A stretch of 64,000 nucleotides of DNA from Urechis unicinctus (GCA_034190875.2 CM067348.1:25918409-25982408), one strand, 5' to 3'. Shown: positions 35,101-47,920, numbered from the stretch's first letter. Numbers and translations: made by a program. Notes: generated from the sequence alone by a model not told the origin.

Positions 35101-36400
35101 ATGTAGCCATTGCATTATTTAATTGATGCTTAAGTAAGCAAATAGCGCACATTGAAGTTAACGTTAGACTGTTGTATTGACTAGTACCCGTGGTCCCCCA
35201 TATAACGTACAGAAATCAAATACAGTCCTTCGTGCAATAATTTATGAGTGATGGTTGTGAATGGGGCTAATGCAGAATATGACAGGTTTTTTCCGCATTT
35301 CGTAATAATTTGCTAGGCCATTCTTTTAATATTTTTTTACTGACCATTTGTTCAACTGGCGATTGTGCCCATATACAGCTGGTTTCAAAATACAAACTAT
35401 CATATTTCATTTTATCATTTAACGCAATTAAAGTGGCTGTTCATCCATTACTTCGATTAACGCAGACATAAATAATTCCATCATTTAATTTGTGCCGCAA
35501 ATTTTACTTGATCGAAAATCATGCTAATAAATTTTCAACATTATTAATTTTACTGGATATATTCATGATGTACTGCAGAAATCTGTTGAATCTAGTGCTG
35601 TCGCTCTATTGATAACAGTGCCACCCCTAAAACCATGAACCACACGAATGTTAGCTGTAAATCATTGCGCTCTCCATAACTACCTCGCTATCGATGTGTT
35701 TACTTCCGCTTAGGTTACAAAATTACATTGATTAAAGTTGTGGGTATCATTGCGCATAACATTACACAGAACAACTGGAAGGGTTATTTCCGACAGCAAA
35801 CATAGCCACAGCCGAAGTAAGGATCTATTTTCTGAAACCGCGTATCGGCTGAAAGTCTGAAAACTTTTAACCATTGATTTCCAAATGTGCGGTTGCCAAG
35901 AAGTTCGCAAATGTCTCTTAAGCTGTTTGTGGAAAAGCAAATTTTCTGTATTCAGTTATTGAAGTAATGAAATTGCTAATGGGAATATACCATGCATGTA
36001 GAAAAGTATATCAACAGCTACAACATCGTGATGTAAAACAAATACAATGTGCAGTTATTCTCAAGTCTTGTCGTAACGATGAGACTACCTTACGGTGCTA
36101 GTGTCTATATCTTATGACAACATATCAAGGTGAAACAACCGGCAAGGTTACTGTTAAGGTTGATGTCATCTGGTCCCGTGGTTGTTCATATGGAAGAATA
36201 AGATAGGGAAAAAAACATGTTCTTAAAGAGGGTCTTGTAAGAAAAATGTGATTGACGGGTCAAAATTGAACAGATTATACCAATGTTTAATAATAGACAA
36301 TCAGGTGCCCTATTCCATGGCATCCAGGCCATGGTATCCAGGTGACCGATCCTGTGGTATCCAGATGTACTATCCCATGGTATTCAGGGGACCTATCACT
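32070..36400. repeat. Direct duplication, copy 2 (~4.3 kb)
   Basis: Collinear with 27366-31545. Differences include an expanded 34-bp array, loss of short segments near 35341 and 36050, and the expanded 23-bp array at its right end. ORFs at 34004-34306, 34294-34518 and 34870-35106 are the counterparts of those in copy 1. Confidence 0.88.
32570..33015. repeat. 34-bp minisatellite, ~13 copies
   Basis: Expanded counterpart of 27860-28115. A sub-block of three units (gaggcgctgatctgccgc form) is repeated twice. Long minus-strand frames (VAEQRLVWITACG) are repeat translations. Confidence 0.9.
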
Positions 36401-36976
36401 TGGTATAAAGGTTCCCGAACCCATGGTATGCAGGTGAACTATCCCATGGTATCCAGGGGACCTATCACTTTGTATTAAAGGTGTCCACTTACATGGTGTC
36501 CAGGTGACATATTCCCTTGGTATCCAGGTGGCCTATTACTTGGTATCCAGGTGAACTATCCCATGGTATACAGGTGAACTATCCCATGGTATCCAGGTAA
36601 ACTATCCTATTGTATCAATATGACCTATCCTATGGTATCCAGGTGACCTATTCCATCGTATTCAGGTGGCCTATTCCTTAGTATCCAGGTGAACTATCAA
36701 AGTGACATATCACTTGGTATCCAGGTGACCAATTACATGATATGCAGGTGACCGTCCCATGGTATCCAGGTGACCCATCACTTGGTATCCAGGACACCAT
36801 TTCTATGTGATCCAGGTGACATATCACTTGGTATCCAGGTGACCATTCCCATGGTATCCAGGTTACATATCACTTGGTCCAGGTATTACATATCACTTGG
36901 TAACCAGGTGACCTTTATATGGTATCAAGATGACCTATCACTTGGTATCCATGTGACCAATTTCACCGTATTCCAT
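36290..36976. repeat. 23-bp minisatellite, ~29 copies
   Basis: Core ggtatccaggtgacctatca, with 23-bp spacing at 36542, 36565 and 36588. Variants alternate in the words catgg, cttgg and attgg. The array runs up to the start of the 7.9-kb tandem units. Confidence 0.9.
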
Positions 36977-38854
36977 GTATGACGAGCTCTATATTGAGTG
37001 TTGCAATGTTGCGTAGGGGAATTGAAGTTGAATTGTTGCTCTGACCTGTTCTATTAAAACAAATTTGTCAACGTAAATCGTAGGGTAAGATTCTTCTGCG
37101 TCACAAAAAAACTGTGAAGCAACAATGGTATCCCCCCCTCCCCCACTGCGCATCGACTGCACGTATTCTTCAGATTAACAGCAATGTAGGTTGCTGACAA
37201 CAGGCGCACAATGCATCAATGTTCGTCCATGCATAAATGTCAATTAGCGGACAATTACGGATTGGCACTTACTGTAACAAGTAGCTGGTATTGTTGCCGG
37301 CCATGGGAGGCATCACAACTGACAACGACCAACGCGTACAGTGTTCCACCAATACAATACTAAATGACAGCATGCAACAATAAAATGCATCATTGCTGGC
37401 ATGTTGCTGTTGTCAAATCAAATTGTTTAAGTAAGAGAGGAAAAGTGCGAAAACATGTTCCTCCAAATGGCACCCTTTGTTCGTTTCTTTGTACCCATGT
37501 ATTCCATCTACGTAGAAAACAACATTCGTGCACACAAGCAACCAGAATACAGTGTAATGACTGCAACGCACCATGGCAAAGTGCACTTAACGACAGCATA
37601 ACCAGGTGAATGGTGTTACCTGCTACGTTCACACCTGTTGATTGAGGAATGAACTTCTCCTGTATCATATCACAGGACTTGTTAGATAATGTTTATAATG
37701 TTCAGAAAAGCATCGGTAATTTGTTGGAAGGTCCTCCTCACTTGTAAACAGATGTATTTGTCTCAAAAGAGTTTATTGAGGTGCCAAACTGCACCATTTG
37801 ATTAACAATCGTCCTCTGGTGTAAGCAGATGAACCAGACAAAATTGGCAGAAGGCGCACACCAAAGTCGGAACATAGGACGACCAGAAAATCCATCAACA
37901 TTGCAAGTTCAAAGGAAAGGAATTGCTGTCGGATATGAACTGGATGATACATCAATGGCTTAGGATATATAAGCTAAAGAAATTGTTGTCAATACTCAGC
38001 AAACTCTTAATGAGCATGATATCATTTTACCAACCCAACAATTCATTGACCGTGTGGCTGTCTCGCCTCGTATTGTGAAAATGTCCAATGAACGATTAGT
38101 TGGGTGTTGGTTTGCTCTAAGTTAACCACTGTGATACTAGGCTCATTCGAACTTAAGTTTGTGTCTGTGCTTGTTATCCCAGTGGAATGTGTTATCATCT
38201 TCATGAGAACACTCCCTGTGATCACTGCCCCTGCTATACGGAAGGGACTGAGATCACTTTCCATAATCACCGCGCCTGTGGTCGTCCACGAGAACCTGAT
38301 TCATAGATTCAATGACGTAATTCTGATTTTCAGCTGTTGTTCCCGTTTACACAGTTTTATCGCCTTCTATTGAGAGCGAAGCAAACCGTGAATCAAACAA
38401 TAGATAGCATTGATATATTCCTGAATGTATTCTCATTTCTCCTCTGCTTGGGTTCAGCCAATATCGTGAACGTTCTACATCATGCGACGCGTTTTCTAAT
38501 TCCGCAAAAGTTCTAAACTAAATCCTGATGACATCGAAATGCATTATTTGAGTAATTCATAATGGTTTTTTTGTCAAAAAAGAAGTGCGCCCCAATAGAA
38601 TGTGTTTAGTGTCCCCTTGTTGCCCTATTAATGTCTCATATCAATGAAGCGGCCCCTGAACAAAGAGATTGATGTTTGCCCATGGATCGGAATAGACTGT
38701 ATACGCAGGGTACAAATACGCCCAGGTGTGCATACAATGTTTAACTATGGGTGAATATGGTTATTTAGAACGATTAGAGAATACCATGGACATAGAGATA
38801 TATACAACATTTAATTAGTTGCCTAGAAGCAGATATTGATAAATTGCTTTCAGG

Positions 38855-39055
38855 ATGAATTCCATTTCAAGTGGTACTAGGTCGAGTGATGTCATTATTT
38901 GCACAGCTGCCATGTTGGTGGAATGTAACGCCAGCCAAAAGATTATTGATGCTTATGTGAAAGATTCGTTTGCCGCCAGGGATGTGTGCAGTATACCGGA
39001 AGAGGGTAGTGGGATCAGTCAGAAGAACACACAATATGGCTGCCACAAAAATTAA
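38855..39055 (+). CDS. Candidate exon/ORF, 66 aa, intact only in alpha
   Basis: Follows a good acceptor (aaattgctttcag before 38854). The ATG frame has ordinary protein composition (MNSISSGTRSSDVIICTAAM start). A GTAGTG donor after IPEEG near 39005 is possible. In gamma and delta the same frame stops after 28 codons at TAG, and an ~0.88-kb segment follows. The minus strand over the same bases also has a credible ORF, so strand is uncertain. No family recognised. Confidence 0.25.
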   Translation: MNSISSGTRSSDVIICTAAMLVECNASQKIIDAYVKDSFAARDVCSIPEEGSGISQKNTQYGCHKN

Positions 39056-39144
39056 AGATGGAATGTAGACAGAAGTATACGCCTGTTTAAAATCATTCAC
39101 AAAAACAGTGGGTCACTCAATCTCCTGTTGTTTTGTCCATGCAG

Positions 39145-39283
39145 TTACATTGCTGAATATCTCTGGGGTCTAGATTGCTTTTTGTATCACGAGATCAAAA
39201 AAAGGGGCCATGTTCTGTCATGTAAGCAGTCCACATCGTCGTTAAGCAACAGCGACAGCCTACTTCTCTGGCTGTTCACTTGA
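39145..39283 (+). CDS. Candidate terminal exon (alpha form), unknown product
   Basis: The acceptor gttttgtccatgcag is followed by an open frame beginning YIAEYLWGLDCFLYHEI and ending at TGA. Gamma (52055-52175) and delta (59975-60095) have the same acceptor and the same first 17 residues with four changes, then a different reading after an indel. An aromatic-rich start and good splice signal are the support; no domain recognised. Confidence 0.3.
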
Positions 39284-39581
39284 ATCTCATAAATGGCGTC
39301 AGTTGACAATCGGCCTATAAATCATAGAAGTTGCAGATTATGTTTTTGTTCCTGGGAAGGGGAAACACGCCAGCTGGCGACCGCTGTCTCAAACCAAAGA
39401 CCATGGGAAAGAGAGCCGAATCACCCTCTGCTTATTACCCTAGCATTCGACCTTTAAAAGGGCCATACTAGCCTGGTTTGTTGAATTACACAATTATTGT
39501 GACGTCACTAATCGAAAAATGAAATGTCATCACCTTTCAAGTACCGTTTATATATCAGCTGTTTGATCATAAATAATTATT

Positions 39582-39842
39582 GTGTTTGGCTATACGTCTC
39601 CAATAAACAACACGTCGACAAAAGCTGCTGATTGCTCACTCTGCGATGCACAAACATCGTTGGGACAATTATTTGTCAAACGTGAAGGGAATTCGGCTTA
39701 TCAATTGCTTCAGGGACGATTTAACGGTAACGGGTCCTTATGTGGATCGGAAGCTCAGCAAAACAGGCTTGAATATCAAGATGCTTCATACAAGAGAATA
39801 TTTGGTTTGTTCAAATGTCATGCAATACACACGGCGCTCTAA
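39582..39842 (+). pseudogene. Exon-like segment with conserved GNSAYQLLQ...GNGSLCG frame
   Basis: A Cys-containing frame that recurs in the paralogous block at 42951-43163 (GNSAYQLLHVRINGN) and in shortened, stop-bearing form in beta (~45790-45919), gamma (~53430-53555) and delta (~61360-61460). Between the two alpha paralogues about half the differences in the aligned stretch are synonymous, more than expected for neutral drift. No start codon or splice sites are established. Likely a relic of an exon. Confidence 0.25.
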
Positions 39843-40334
39843 ACATTAAATTAAACTGGTTACATTAGCACAAATATTGCCCATTACATATTGAATGATG
39901 CTGTGTACATAGCGAAATTAAGGTTCGACGTAGCATTGTGTCGGTGTGTCAATATGTTGGATGCCATTTGTAAAGCAGCTACAATATTGTGTATCTACTC
40001 AGCGGCATGCTCATTCATGTGTCGAATGCGTAGATCATGGATTGTTGTGACAATGTTGAAAATAACGATAGTCATCATTCAACCTTATATCAGTTGAACC
40101 CGCAAGTAGTCGCAGTCTGCTTTTCTCCTACACTACCCCGACATGTGCTAACAAGGCCTAAAGAATATTTCAAACATTAAACCTCGAATCGAGCTGTCCA
40201 AATATGCATTATTTTGAAACATTCATTCTGCTAATTTTTCTGCACTGAAAACATGTTTTTAGTATATTATATGATAACTAAAGGATACAAGTTTGATTTT
40301 GATGATTGTGATTTGAAATATCACTACTACATAG

Positions 40335-40556
40335 ATGGATATCTTAACGTCTCCTGCTGAAATGCTATCGATTCATGCCGACTATTACTCGGCATTTGAT
40401 TCCGCCATATTAAAGAAGTCCTCTACAGTCCAATCGGACAGCCAATTGATGTGTCCGCATCAAGCCCGCATGACGTGGGGCACCAGAGACTACGCGCTAT
40501 ACAGTAGAGTTGGGAAGCAGGATCAGTCAAAGGTAAAATGTAAAGCCACTTATTAA
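40335..40556 (+). CDS. Hypothetical ORF with splice donor, 73 aa
   Basis: ATG frame ending ...ARMTWGTRDYALYSRVGKQ. It is followed in frame by a clear donor (tcaaag then GTAAAA) and, ~90 bp on, by an acceptor (cattttattatgcag) and AAATAAA near 40622-40628. In beta the same DNA reads in a different register as a 132-aa frame; in gamma and delta it is broken. No family recognised; possible 3' part of a decayed gene. Confidence 0.25.
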   Translation: MDILTSPAEMLSIHADYYSAFDSAILKKSSTVQSDSQLMCPHQARMTWGTRDYALYSRVGKQDQSKVKCKATY

Positions 40557-41967
40557 CAGCGGTGCCACGAATCTTCCATGTCCATATGTTAGTCGAACAC
40601 ATTCATTTTATTATGCAGTTGAAAATAAACGTTCAGCTACACCATTAGCACTAGAGACAGACACAAATTCGTAACCTCCTGGTAGGATGGCTGATTACCT
40701 GGCAGCCAAATGAGCTGGCATAAGTCCATGAAAAACTATTGGATCAAGTAAGGTGTAACGTACATAAACTAAATCATTCAAATCTTAAACCAACTCAATC
40801 TACGGAGACATTGGAATACCAAGAAAAGACCGATCTTCTCTTCGCATGATTAAAAAAAACTATTTTCATCATAGCAATAATCTTCGTGAAGTAATCATGA
40901 TCTATTTGATATTCCCATGTTGCACATCATTAGGTGTTTGATGCGGTGCCATCTATTCCCTCCAGTTACCATTTCAATACCGCATCGCTATGTAAAGATA
41001 TCTAACATGTCTACAGCTACCTCACAGATGTTTAATACAGACTAATTATTTATTCCGTCTTTCTTCATGACATTACGACCTCGCGTGTCTCAGGTATGGA
41101 TAGTATGTGTGTTCGCTTGACGGAGTATGCATGATTTATCCTCCAATCATTGAAGTCGCACTCGATGTTATGATTAGAAGTAAAACATGCTATATATAAC
41201 CCTTAGCACCTTCATGATTAGTTACCTGGCAGTGTACTTAATGTAGAATTACGATCTGCTTCAACCTGTTAACGAACCTTATTGGTGGTCTAGAGTTGGA
41301 GAGCTGGCTTTCAACCTAACCCCAGGTTCGTCGCTAAGTCTGTCAGGCACTGAGGCGGCGCCGAGCTTACAACGCCAGGTCGAATCGACTTCGTCTCAGA
41401 CAGAACCCTTGCTTTTCATTGATCTCAATCAGCCATGTCTGGAGTGTTTGTCGGAAGCGCCATGTACCTTGCGTGCCATCATTTGACACCTCTTCATTAC
41501 AGAGCAAATGGCACAGTTTCCATTTGTGATCTTCAACATGGTGTTTATATCACGGTCATTCAATAACAGACATTGGCTTTGTTTGCTACAGGCACTGTGT
41601 GTGGATATAGATAGTTCTCAATTATTGGAACCAATATGATACTTTTGCTGAAAGTTGCCCTGTGTCCATATCTCAGTCATCATGCAACTAGCAATCATTC
41701 AATAATATACTTCTGCGATTATCGGATTCAACTCGTGCGGGGTGCACGGAAATTGTAATTATGTTATCCTCCTGTCTATGTGAAACAAGTAGTTAATTGC
41801 ATTGAGGTACATTTTCAAAAATGCGTTTTACGCATCGAAAGTCATATTTGGTTTTGCAATTCTAACGATATGTGACAACAGCGCCCAAAAACACAAACAA
41901 AATATGCTTCATAATCAATTTGCTTTTATTCGTTGAATATGCGAGTTGTTTGAATATATCTCATTTG

Positions 41968-42110
41968 TCATTGCCAGCAACAGCCACGACAGATTCGAAC
42001 CCGACATTTGTAGCAGCAAAATGAATTAGCAGACGCTTGCAATACCGTTGTAATCGACCCCAATATTGACCCTGTCATTGCTACACCAGCCCCACCACTT
42101 TCAAAGTAGT
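41968..42110 (-). CDS. Candidate terminal exon with amphipathic helix and Cys/Arg-rich C-terminus
   Basis: On the minus strand a strong acceptor (acctacttttgtag) leads to 46 codons and TGA, followed 38-43 bases later by AATAAA (complement of 41925-41930), so it has the full layout of a last exon. The product starts YFESGG, continues as a small-residue hydrophobic stretch (GAGVAMTGSILGSITTVLQ) and ends CCYKCRVRICRGCCWQ, with six cysteines and four arginines. In gamma and delta the segment keeps acceptor and AATAAA but has a frameshifting deletion and has lost most cysteines. Function unknown: a membrane-active, secreted or metal-binding peptide are all possible. No homology is claimed. Confidence 0.4.
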
Positions 42111-42197
42111 CTACAAAAGTAGGTCATTTATCTTGCTTATAGTTATATATTCAATGCACACAGCAGAATAATATGTCGATGCATAACGCATAAGTCA

Positions 42198-42396
<199 letters not shown>

Positions 42397-44419
42397 GGAG
42401 GCATTCCTCTTCTGCTTTGGACCCTTGCATTCGATCAATGCTGGAACTATGCACTGTTCTCACACGCAATAAGGAGTGAGGTGCGCCGCCTACAAGACGG
42501 TGTTGATATGCAATAAAACCACCGCATCACCTGAGAAATGGTGATAACTTGAATGGTGTGTATCTACACTGAAGTGTGTGTATGTGAGGAAATTGACCCC
42601 TTTAGCCGTTGGTAAGCCAACTAAAGGCCTGCAATTCAGTAGAATGGTTTAATATGCGTTGGTCATTTATATCGAGGAACATTCTTATACATAGGCAGAC
42701 ACATGTGTCTTGATAGGGTCCATATTGCACCACTTAATATTGACGATTGTCCTCTGGTCTAAATAGACGTGTGCAACACGTGGTGTTTTGAATCTAATAT
42801 AGACATGTGTATCAGGTGGTGTTTTTGATCTTATGTAGAAAGATATATCCCAAACAAATAAAACTACTGAATGATTAGCATTAAGTGTGAGAGTCAAAGG
42901 TCAATTAACTGTCAGAAATGTCATGACCTTTCAAACACCGATAATATCAGTTGTGGCGCTGTTTGGTCTTGAATAATTATGTTTTGTTCCAATTGTCAAA
43001 TATCCGACACACCGACAAAAACTGCTGCTTGCTCATATGCGATGTACAAACCTCAAAAAGAAGAGAAATATGTGTTGAATGTGAAGGGAATTCGGCCTAT
43101 CAATTGCTTCATGTAAGAATTAATGGCAACCGGCCGCTATGTGGGTGGGAGACTCAGAAATAATGCACATGTTTAATGCACCATAACTGGCTTGCATATT
43201 TAGATCCTTCCATAGCCCTATCATGCACGCAGCTCTCTAAACATTAACATAAAGTGGTCACATTTGCAGAGATCGTGCCCATATCATATTCGATGACGTT
43301 GTGTACTCAGTGACATTTAGGTTCGACGTCGCATTGTGTTAAGTATGTCAATATGCTTGGTGGGTGCCAGTTATAAAACAGATACAATATTATGTTTCTA
43401 CCCAGCATCGAACTCATTCATGTGTCAAATGCGTAAAATGGCTTGCAGCGACAACGGTGGAAGTAAAGAATACTTATAATTCAACCTTATATCCGCAATT
43501 AAGTGATTTTATTTCACAACAACCATGTTCTGTATTCAAAACATGTTGGATCGATTATTCGGCATTCGTTCCTGCTATATAAAACTATCTACATAGGGCA
43601 GTCGGACGTGACTAGGCAAGTCAACTGATGCAAAAAAGCTGATCTTCTCTTTCGTACGCTTTAACAAACGGCTTTTATCATAGCAATTAATGATCTTCGT
43701 AAGGTAAACATGAATTGTTTGATGTCGCTTTGTTCTCATCATTAGGTGTTTCACGTGGTGCCAGTAATTCTCTCCTCATATCATTTCAATACCGAATCGG
43801 TAGTTTTGTTGTGGATGCTCCGTTTGATGTCACGCTAAGTACAGATATCAAACATGTCTATAGCTACCTCACATATGTTTGATACTGACTACCTACTAAG
43901 TCAGTTTTTCTAAATTACATTGCCGCCTCGTGTGTCTCAGTTATGGATCGTACCTGTATTCGCTTGATGGTGTATGCATGTTGTAATTAGAAGTAAGACA
44001 TGCTCTAGATAACCCTTAGCACGCTTATGATGAGTAACCTGCCAGTCTACTTAATGTAGAATTACGATCTGCTTCAACCTGTTAACGCACCTCGTGATAG
44101 GCTCGGTTTTGGAATCTGACTAATCCATCTAATTAGAGCTGAATAGTGATCATCCCCCCCCACCTCCATCCCCGGGCCACACCGTTGCATGATCACCGTG
44201 GCGGCTGGCCCCTACACTGGTTACATCGGCAGGTCGATGGTTATATACTGTACCAAGAAAGAATGCAAAATCCAGTTTTTTATCTCTTATATTCCAATTT
44301 AATTCATGCAGAAAATGTAAACTATAATAAGCTTACCACTACCGCTATGCGACCCTGTAGGTAAATATGACTAATCAGGGCGAATATAGACACAAACAAG
44401 CCTTCGGACACGATGGGTC

Positions 44420-44490
44420 AAGCGATATATATATATATATATATATATATAGATATATATATATATAGATATATATAGATATATATATAT

Positions 44491-44525
<35 letters not shown>

Positions 44526-44749
44526 TATGTATAAATATATAAATGTATATATACATATATATATCTTAACATGACATATATATATATATATAGATCTATA
44601 GATATATATATATATGAATAAATATGTATATATCTATCTATATATATATTTATCTGTCTATGTATATACTTTATATATCCCTATACATATTTATATTTAT
44701 ATATATAGAGGGATATATGCATATAAATACATATAGATAGGAAAAAGAA

Positions 44750-44823
<74 letters not shown>

Positions 44824-44969
44824 ATATATATCTCTATATATCTATATGTGGCATATCTCTAAATATATAAATATATATATATATATATATCTTATCATAC
44901 ATACATATATATATATATATGAATAATAAATATGTATATATTTATATATATATATCTATATATTATATA

Positions 44970-44999
<30 letters not shown>
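44420..44999. repeat. TA-rich microsatellite complex (alpha)
   Basis: Several TA runs with tatatagata, aaatatat and tatctata variants. It sits at the same place as the TA arrays of beta (49168-49336) and gamma (57051-57254), immediately before the next unit. Confidence 0.9.
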
Positions 45000-45000
<1 letters not shown>

Positions 45001-45197
45001 CTATATTGCTTTCTGCAATGTTGCGTAATAGAAATGAAGTTGAATTGTTGCTCTGACCGGTTCTATTAATACGAATTATTCAATGTTAAAGACATATATC
45101 GTAGGGTAAGATTCTTCAACGTCACAAAAACTCATAGATGTGAAGCAACAATTTTATCCCTAAGCCCGCTCCCCCCACTGCGCATCGACTGCATGCA

Positions 45198-45338
<141 letters not shown>

Positions 45339-45345
45339 ACCGAGA

Positions 45346-45612
45346 TTGATTAGAAATGTGAGAGTACGTACACGGTTTTCGTTTACAGAGACCGGCGTTT
45401 TAAATCCATCGCAAGTTGATCTGAAGCAAATTGGGATTAATGATTGCCATGCTGAATTCGATCTCGCATTATCCACGACTGGTTTATGTCATCATTCAGA
45501 CCACTGTCACTGTGGAGTGCATACAAGCAACATTACTATTGATGAAATTTACCACTTCCAAATGACTCCAGACCAAATTGTTCAAACCTTGTTCGGTTCT
45601 TGTTTTGGATAA
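45346..45612 (+). CDS. Hypothetical ORF, ~88 aa, His/Cys-rich
   Basis: Frame containing [12 protein letters not shown], present in beta, gamma (52982-53248) and delta (60903-61169). Beta and gamma differ by about five missense and three silent changes, so there is no sign of strong constraint. The first codon is not a well-placed ATG, and the minus strand is also open (52831-53112). No family recognised. Confidence 0.2.
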   Translation: MIRNVRVRTRFSFTETGVLNPSQVDLKQIGINDCHAEFDLALSTTGLCHHSDHCHCGVHTSNITIDEIYHFQMTPDQIVQTLFGSCFG

Positions 45613-46402
45613 AAACAGTTTATTCTAATAGAATACATGATAAAAAAAAAGAATTATTTCTCACCAAATGAATATTAGGCCAGATACAATATATGTCAGT
45701 GTTATCTAAAAGGTCCATATATCAGCTGTTTGATCTAAAATAATTATTGTGTTTTGGCTGTAAGTCTCAAATAAGCGACGCGTCGATAAAAGCTGCTTAT
45801 TGCTTGCGATGCACTAACAATTATTTGTCAAACGTGATGTGAATTCAGCCTATCAATTGCTTCAGGAACGATATAATGGTAACGGGTCCCTATGTGGATG
45901 GGAGGTTCAGCAATGATGCCAATGTTTTATGCAGGAAAACAGGCTTGAAAATCAAGATGCTTCAAACAAGAGAATATTTGGTTTGTTCAAATGCCATGCA
46001 ATACACACAGCGCTCTAAACATTAAATTAAACTGGTTACATTAGCACAAATTGTGTCCATAACATATTGGATGATGCTGTGTACATAGTGAAATTTAGGT
46101 TCGACGCAGCGTTTTGTTGGTGTGTCAATATTATGTATCTACTCAGCGTCATGTTCATTCATGGGTCAAATGCTTAGATCATGGATTGTTGTGACAATGT
46201 TGAAAATAACGATACTCATTATTCAACGTTAAATCACCGCAACCTGCAATTAGTCGCAGTCTGCTTTTCTCCTACACTACCGCAACATGTGCTAACAACG
46301 TCTAAACAATATTTCAAAAATTGAACCTCGATTCGAGCTGTCTAAAGAGGCATTATTTTGAAACATCCATTCTGCTAAGGACATGTTTTCTGCACTGAAA
46401 AC

Positions 46403-46801
46403 ATGTTTTTAGTATATTGTATGATTACTAAAGGATACAAGTTTGGTAATGATGATTGTGATATGAAATATCACTACTACATAGATGAATATCTTAACCG
46501 TCTCCTGCTGAAATGTTATCGATTAATGCTGACTATTACTCGGCATTTGATCCCGTCATATAAAAGAAGTCCATCCTCTACAGTCCAATCGTGCAGCCAT
46601 ATATTACTTGGCGAGCCAATTGATCAAGCCCGCATGACGTGGGGCACCAGAGGCTACATGATATACAGTAGAGTTGGGAAGCAGGAGCAGTCAAGGGTAA
46701 GATGTAGGTTCTCCAATGAAGAAATAAAGGTCCTACATTCACTGACGTTCAGCTACACCATTAGCACTAGAGACAGACACAAATTCGTAACCTCCTGGTA
46801 G
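46403..46801 (+). CDS. Hypothetical ORF, 132 aa, intact only in beta
   Basis: ATG-initiated frame beginning MFLVYCMITKGYKFGN and containing ARMTWGTRGYMIYSRVG. In gamma and delta the frame stops at cga-taa. Beta also lacks an ~85-bp stretch that in gamma and delta begins just after GTAAGATGT, so its length partly reflects that deletion. Low expectation of function. Confidence 0.2.
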   Translation: MFLVYCMITKGYKFGNDDCDMKYHYYIDEYLNRLLLKCYRLMLTITRHLIPSYKRSPSSTVQSCSHILLGEPIDQARMTWGTRGYMIYSRVGKQEQSRVRCRFSNEEIKVLHSLTFSYTISTRDRHKFVTSW

Positions 46802-47546
46802 GATGGCTGATTACCTGGCAGCCAAATGAGCTGGCATAAGTCCATGAAAAACTAGTGGATCAAGTAAGATGTAACGTACATAAACTAAATCATTCAAATC
46901 TTAAAGCAACTCAATCTACCTAGACCTAGGAATACCAAGAAAAGACCGATCTTCTCTTCGCACAATTTAAAAAAACTATTTTCATTATGGCAATAATCTT
47001 CGTAAAGTAATCATGATCTATTTGATATTCCCATGTTGCACCTCATTAGGTGTTTGATGCGGTGCCATCTATTACCTTCAGTTACCATTTCAATACCGCA
47101 TCGCTATGTAAAGATATCTAACATGTCTACAGCTACCTCACAGATGTTTAATACAGATTATTTATTCCGTCTTTCTTCATGACATTACGACCTCGCGTGT
47201 CTGAGGTATGGATAGTATGTGTGTTCGCTTGACGGAGTATGCATGATTTATCCTCCAATCATTGAAGTCGCACTAGATGTTATGATTAGAAGTAAAACAT
47301 GCTATATATAACCCTTAGCACCTTTATGATTAGTTACCTGGCAGTCTACTTAATGTAGAATTACGATCTGCCTCAACCTGTTAACGAACCTCATTGGTGG
47401 TTTAAAGTTGGAGAGCTGGCTTTCAACCTAACCCCAGGTTCGTCGCTAAGTCAGTCAGGCACTGAGGCGGCGCCGAGCTTACAACGCCAGGTCGAATCGA
47501 CTTTGTCTCAGACAGAACCCTTGCTTTTCATTGATCTCAATCAGCC

Positions 47547-47735
47547 ATGTCTGGAGTGTTTGTCGGAAGCGCGATGTACCTTGCGTACCATCATTTGGCA
47601 GTGCCAGTTATAAAGCAGATACAATATTATGTTTCTACCAAGCATCAGGCTCATTCATATGTCAAATGCGTAAAATGGCTTGCAGCGACAATGGTGGAAG
47701 TAAGAATACTTATAATTCAACCTTATATCAGCTGA
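47547..47735 (+). CDS. Chimeric ORF, 62 aa (beta)
   Basis: ATG frame starting MSGVFVGSAMYLAYHHLAVP. The first ~16 codons match the end of the first alpha block (41435 on), and the rest match the middle of the second alpha block (43365 on). It is identical in gamma (55466-55654) and delta (63368-63556). The start context (caatcagccatgt) is fair. A +1 frame over the same bases is also open (89 aa). Function unknown. Confidence 0.3.
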   Translation: MSGVFVGSAMYLAYHHLAVPVIKQIQYYVSTKHQAHSYVKCVKWLAATMVEVRILIIQPYIS

Positions 47736-47920
47736 ACCCGCAATTATGCGCAGTCTGTTATTCTCCGACACTACAGCGACATATGCTAACGTCTAAGTGA
47801 CATTTCAAAAAATAAACTTTTTCAATTTCCTAAATGGCATTATTTCAGAACAATCATGTTCTGTATTCGAAACATGATTATATTTTGTTTTATGAATAAA
47901 TATTGATACAAGTTTAGTAA

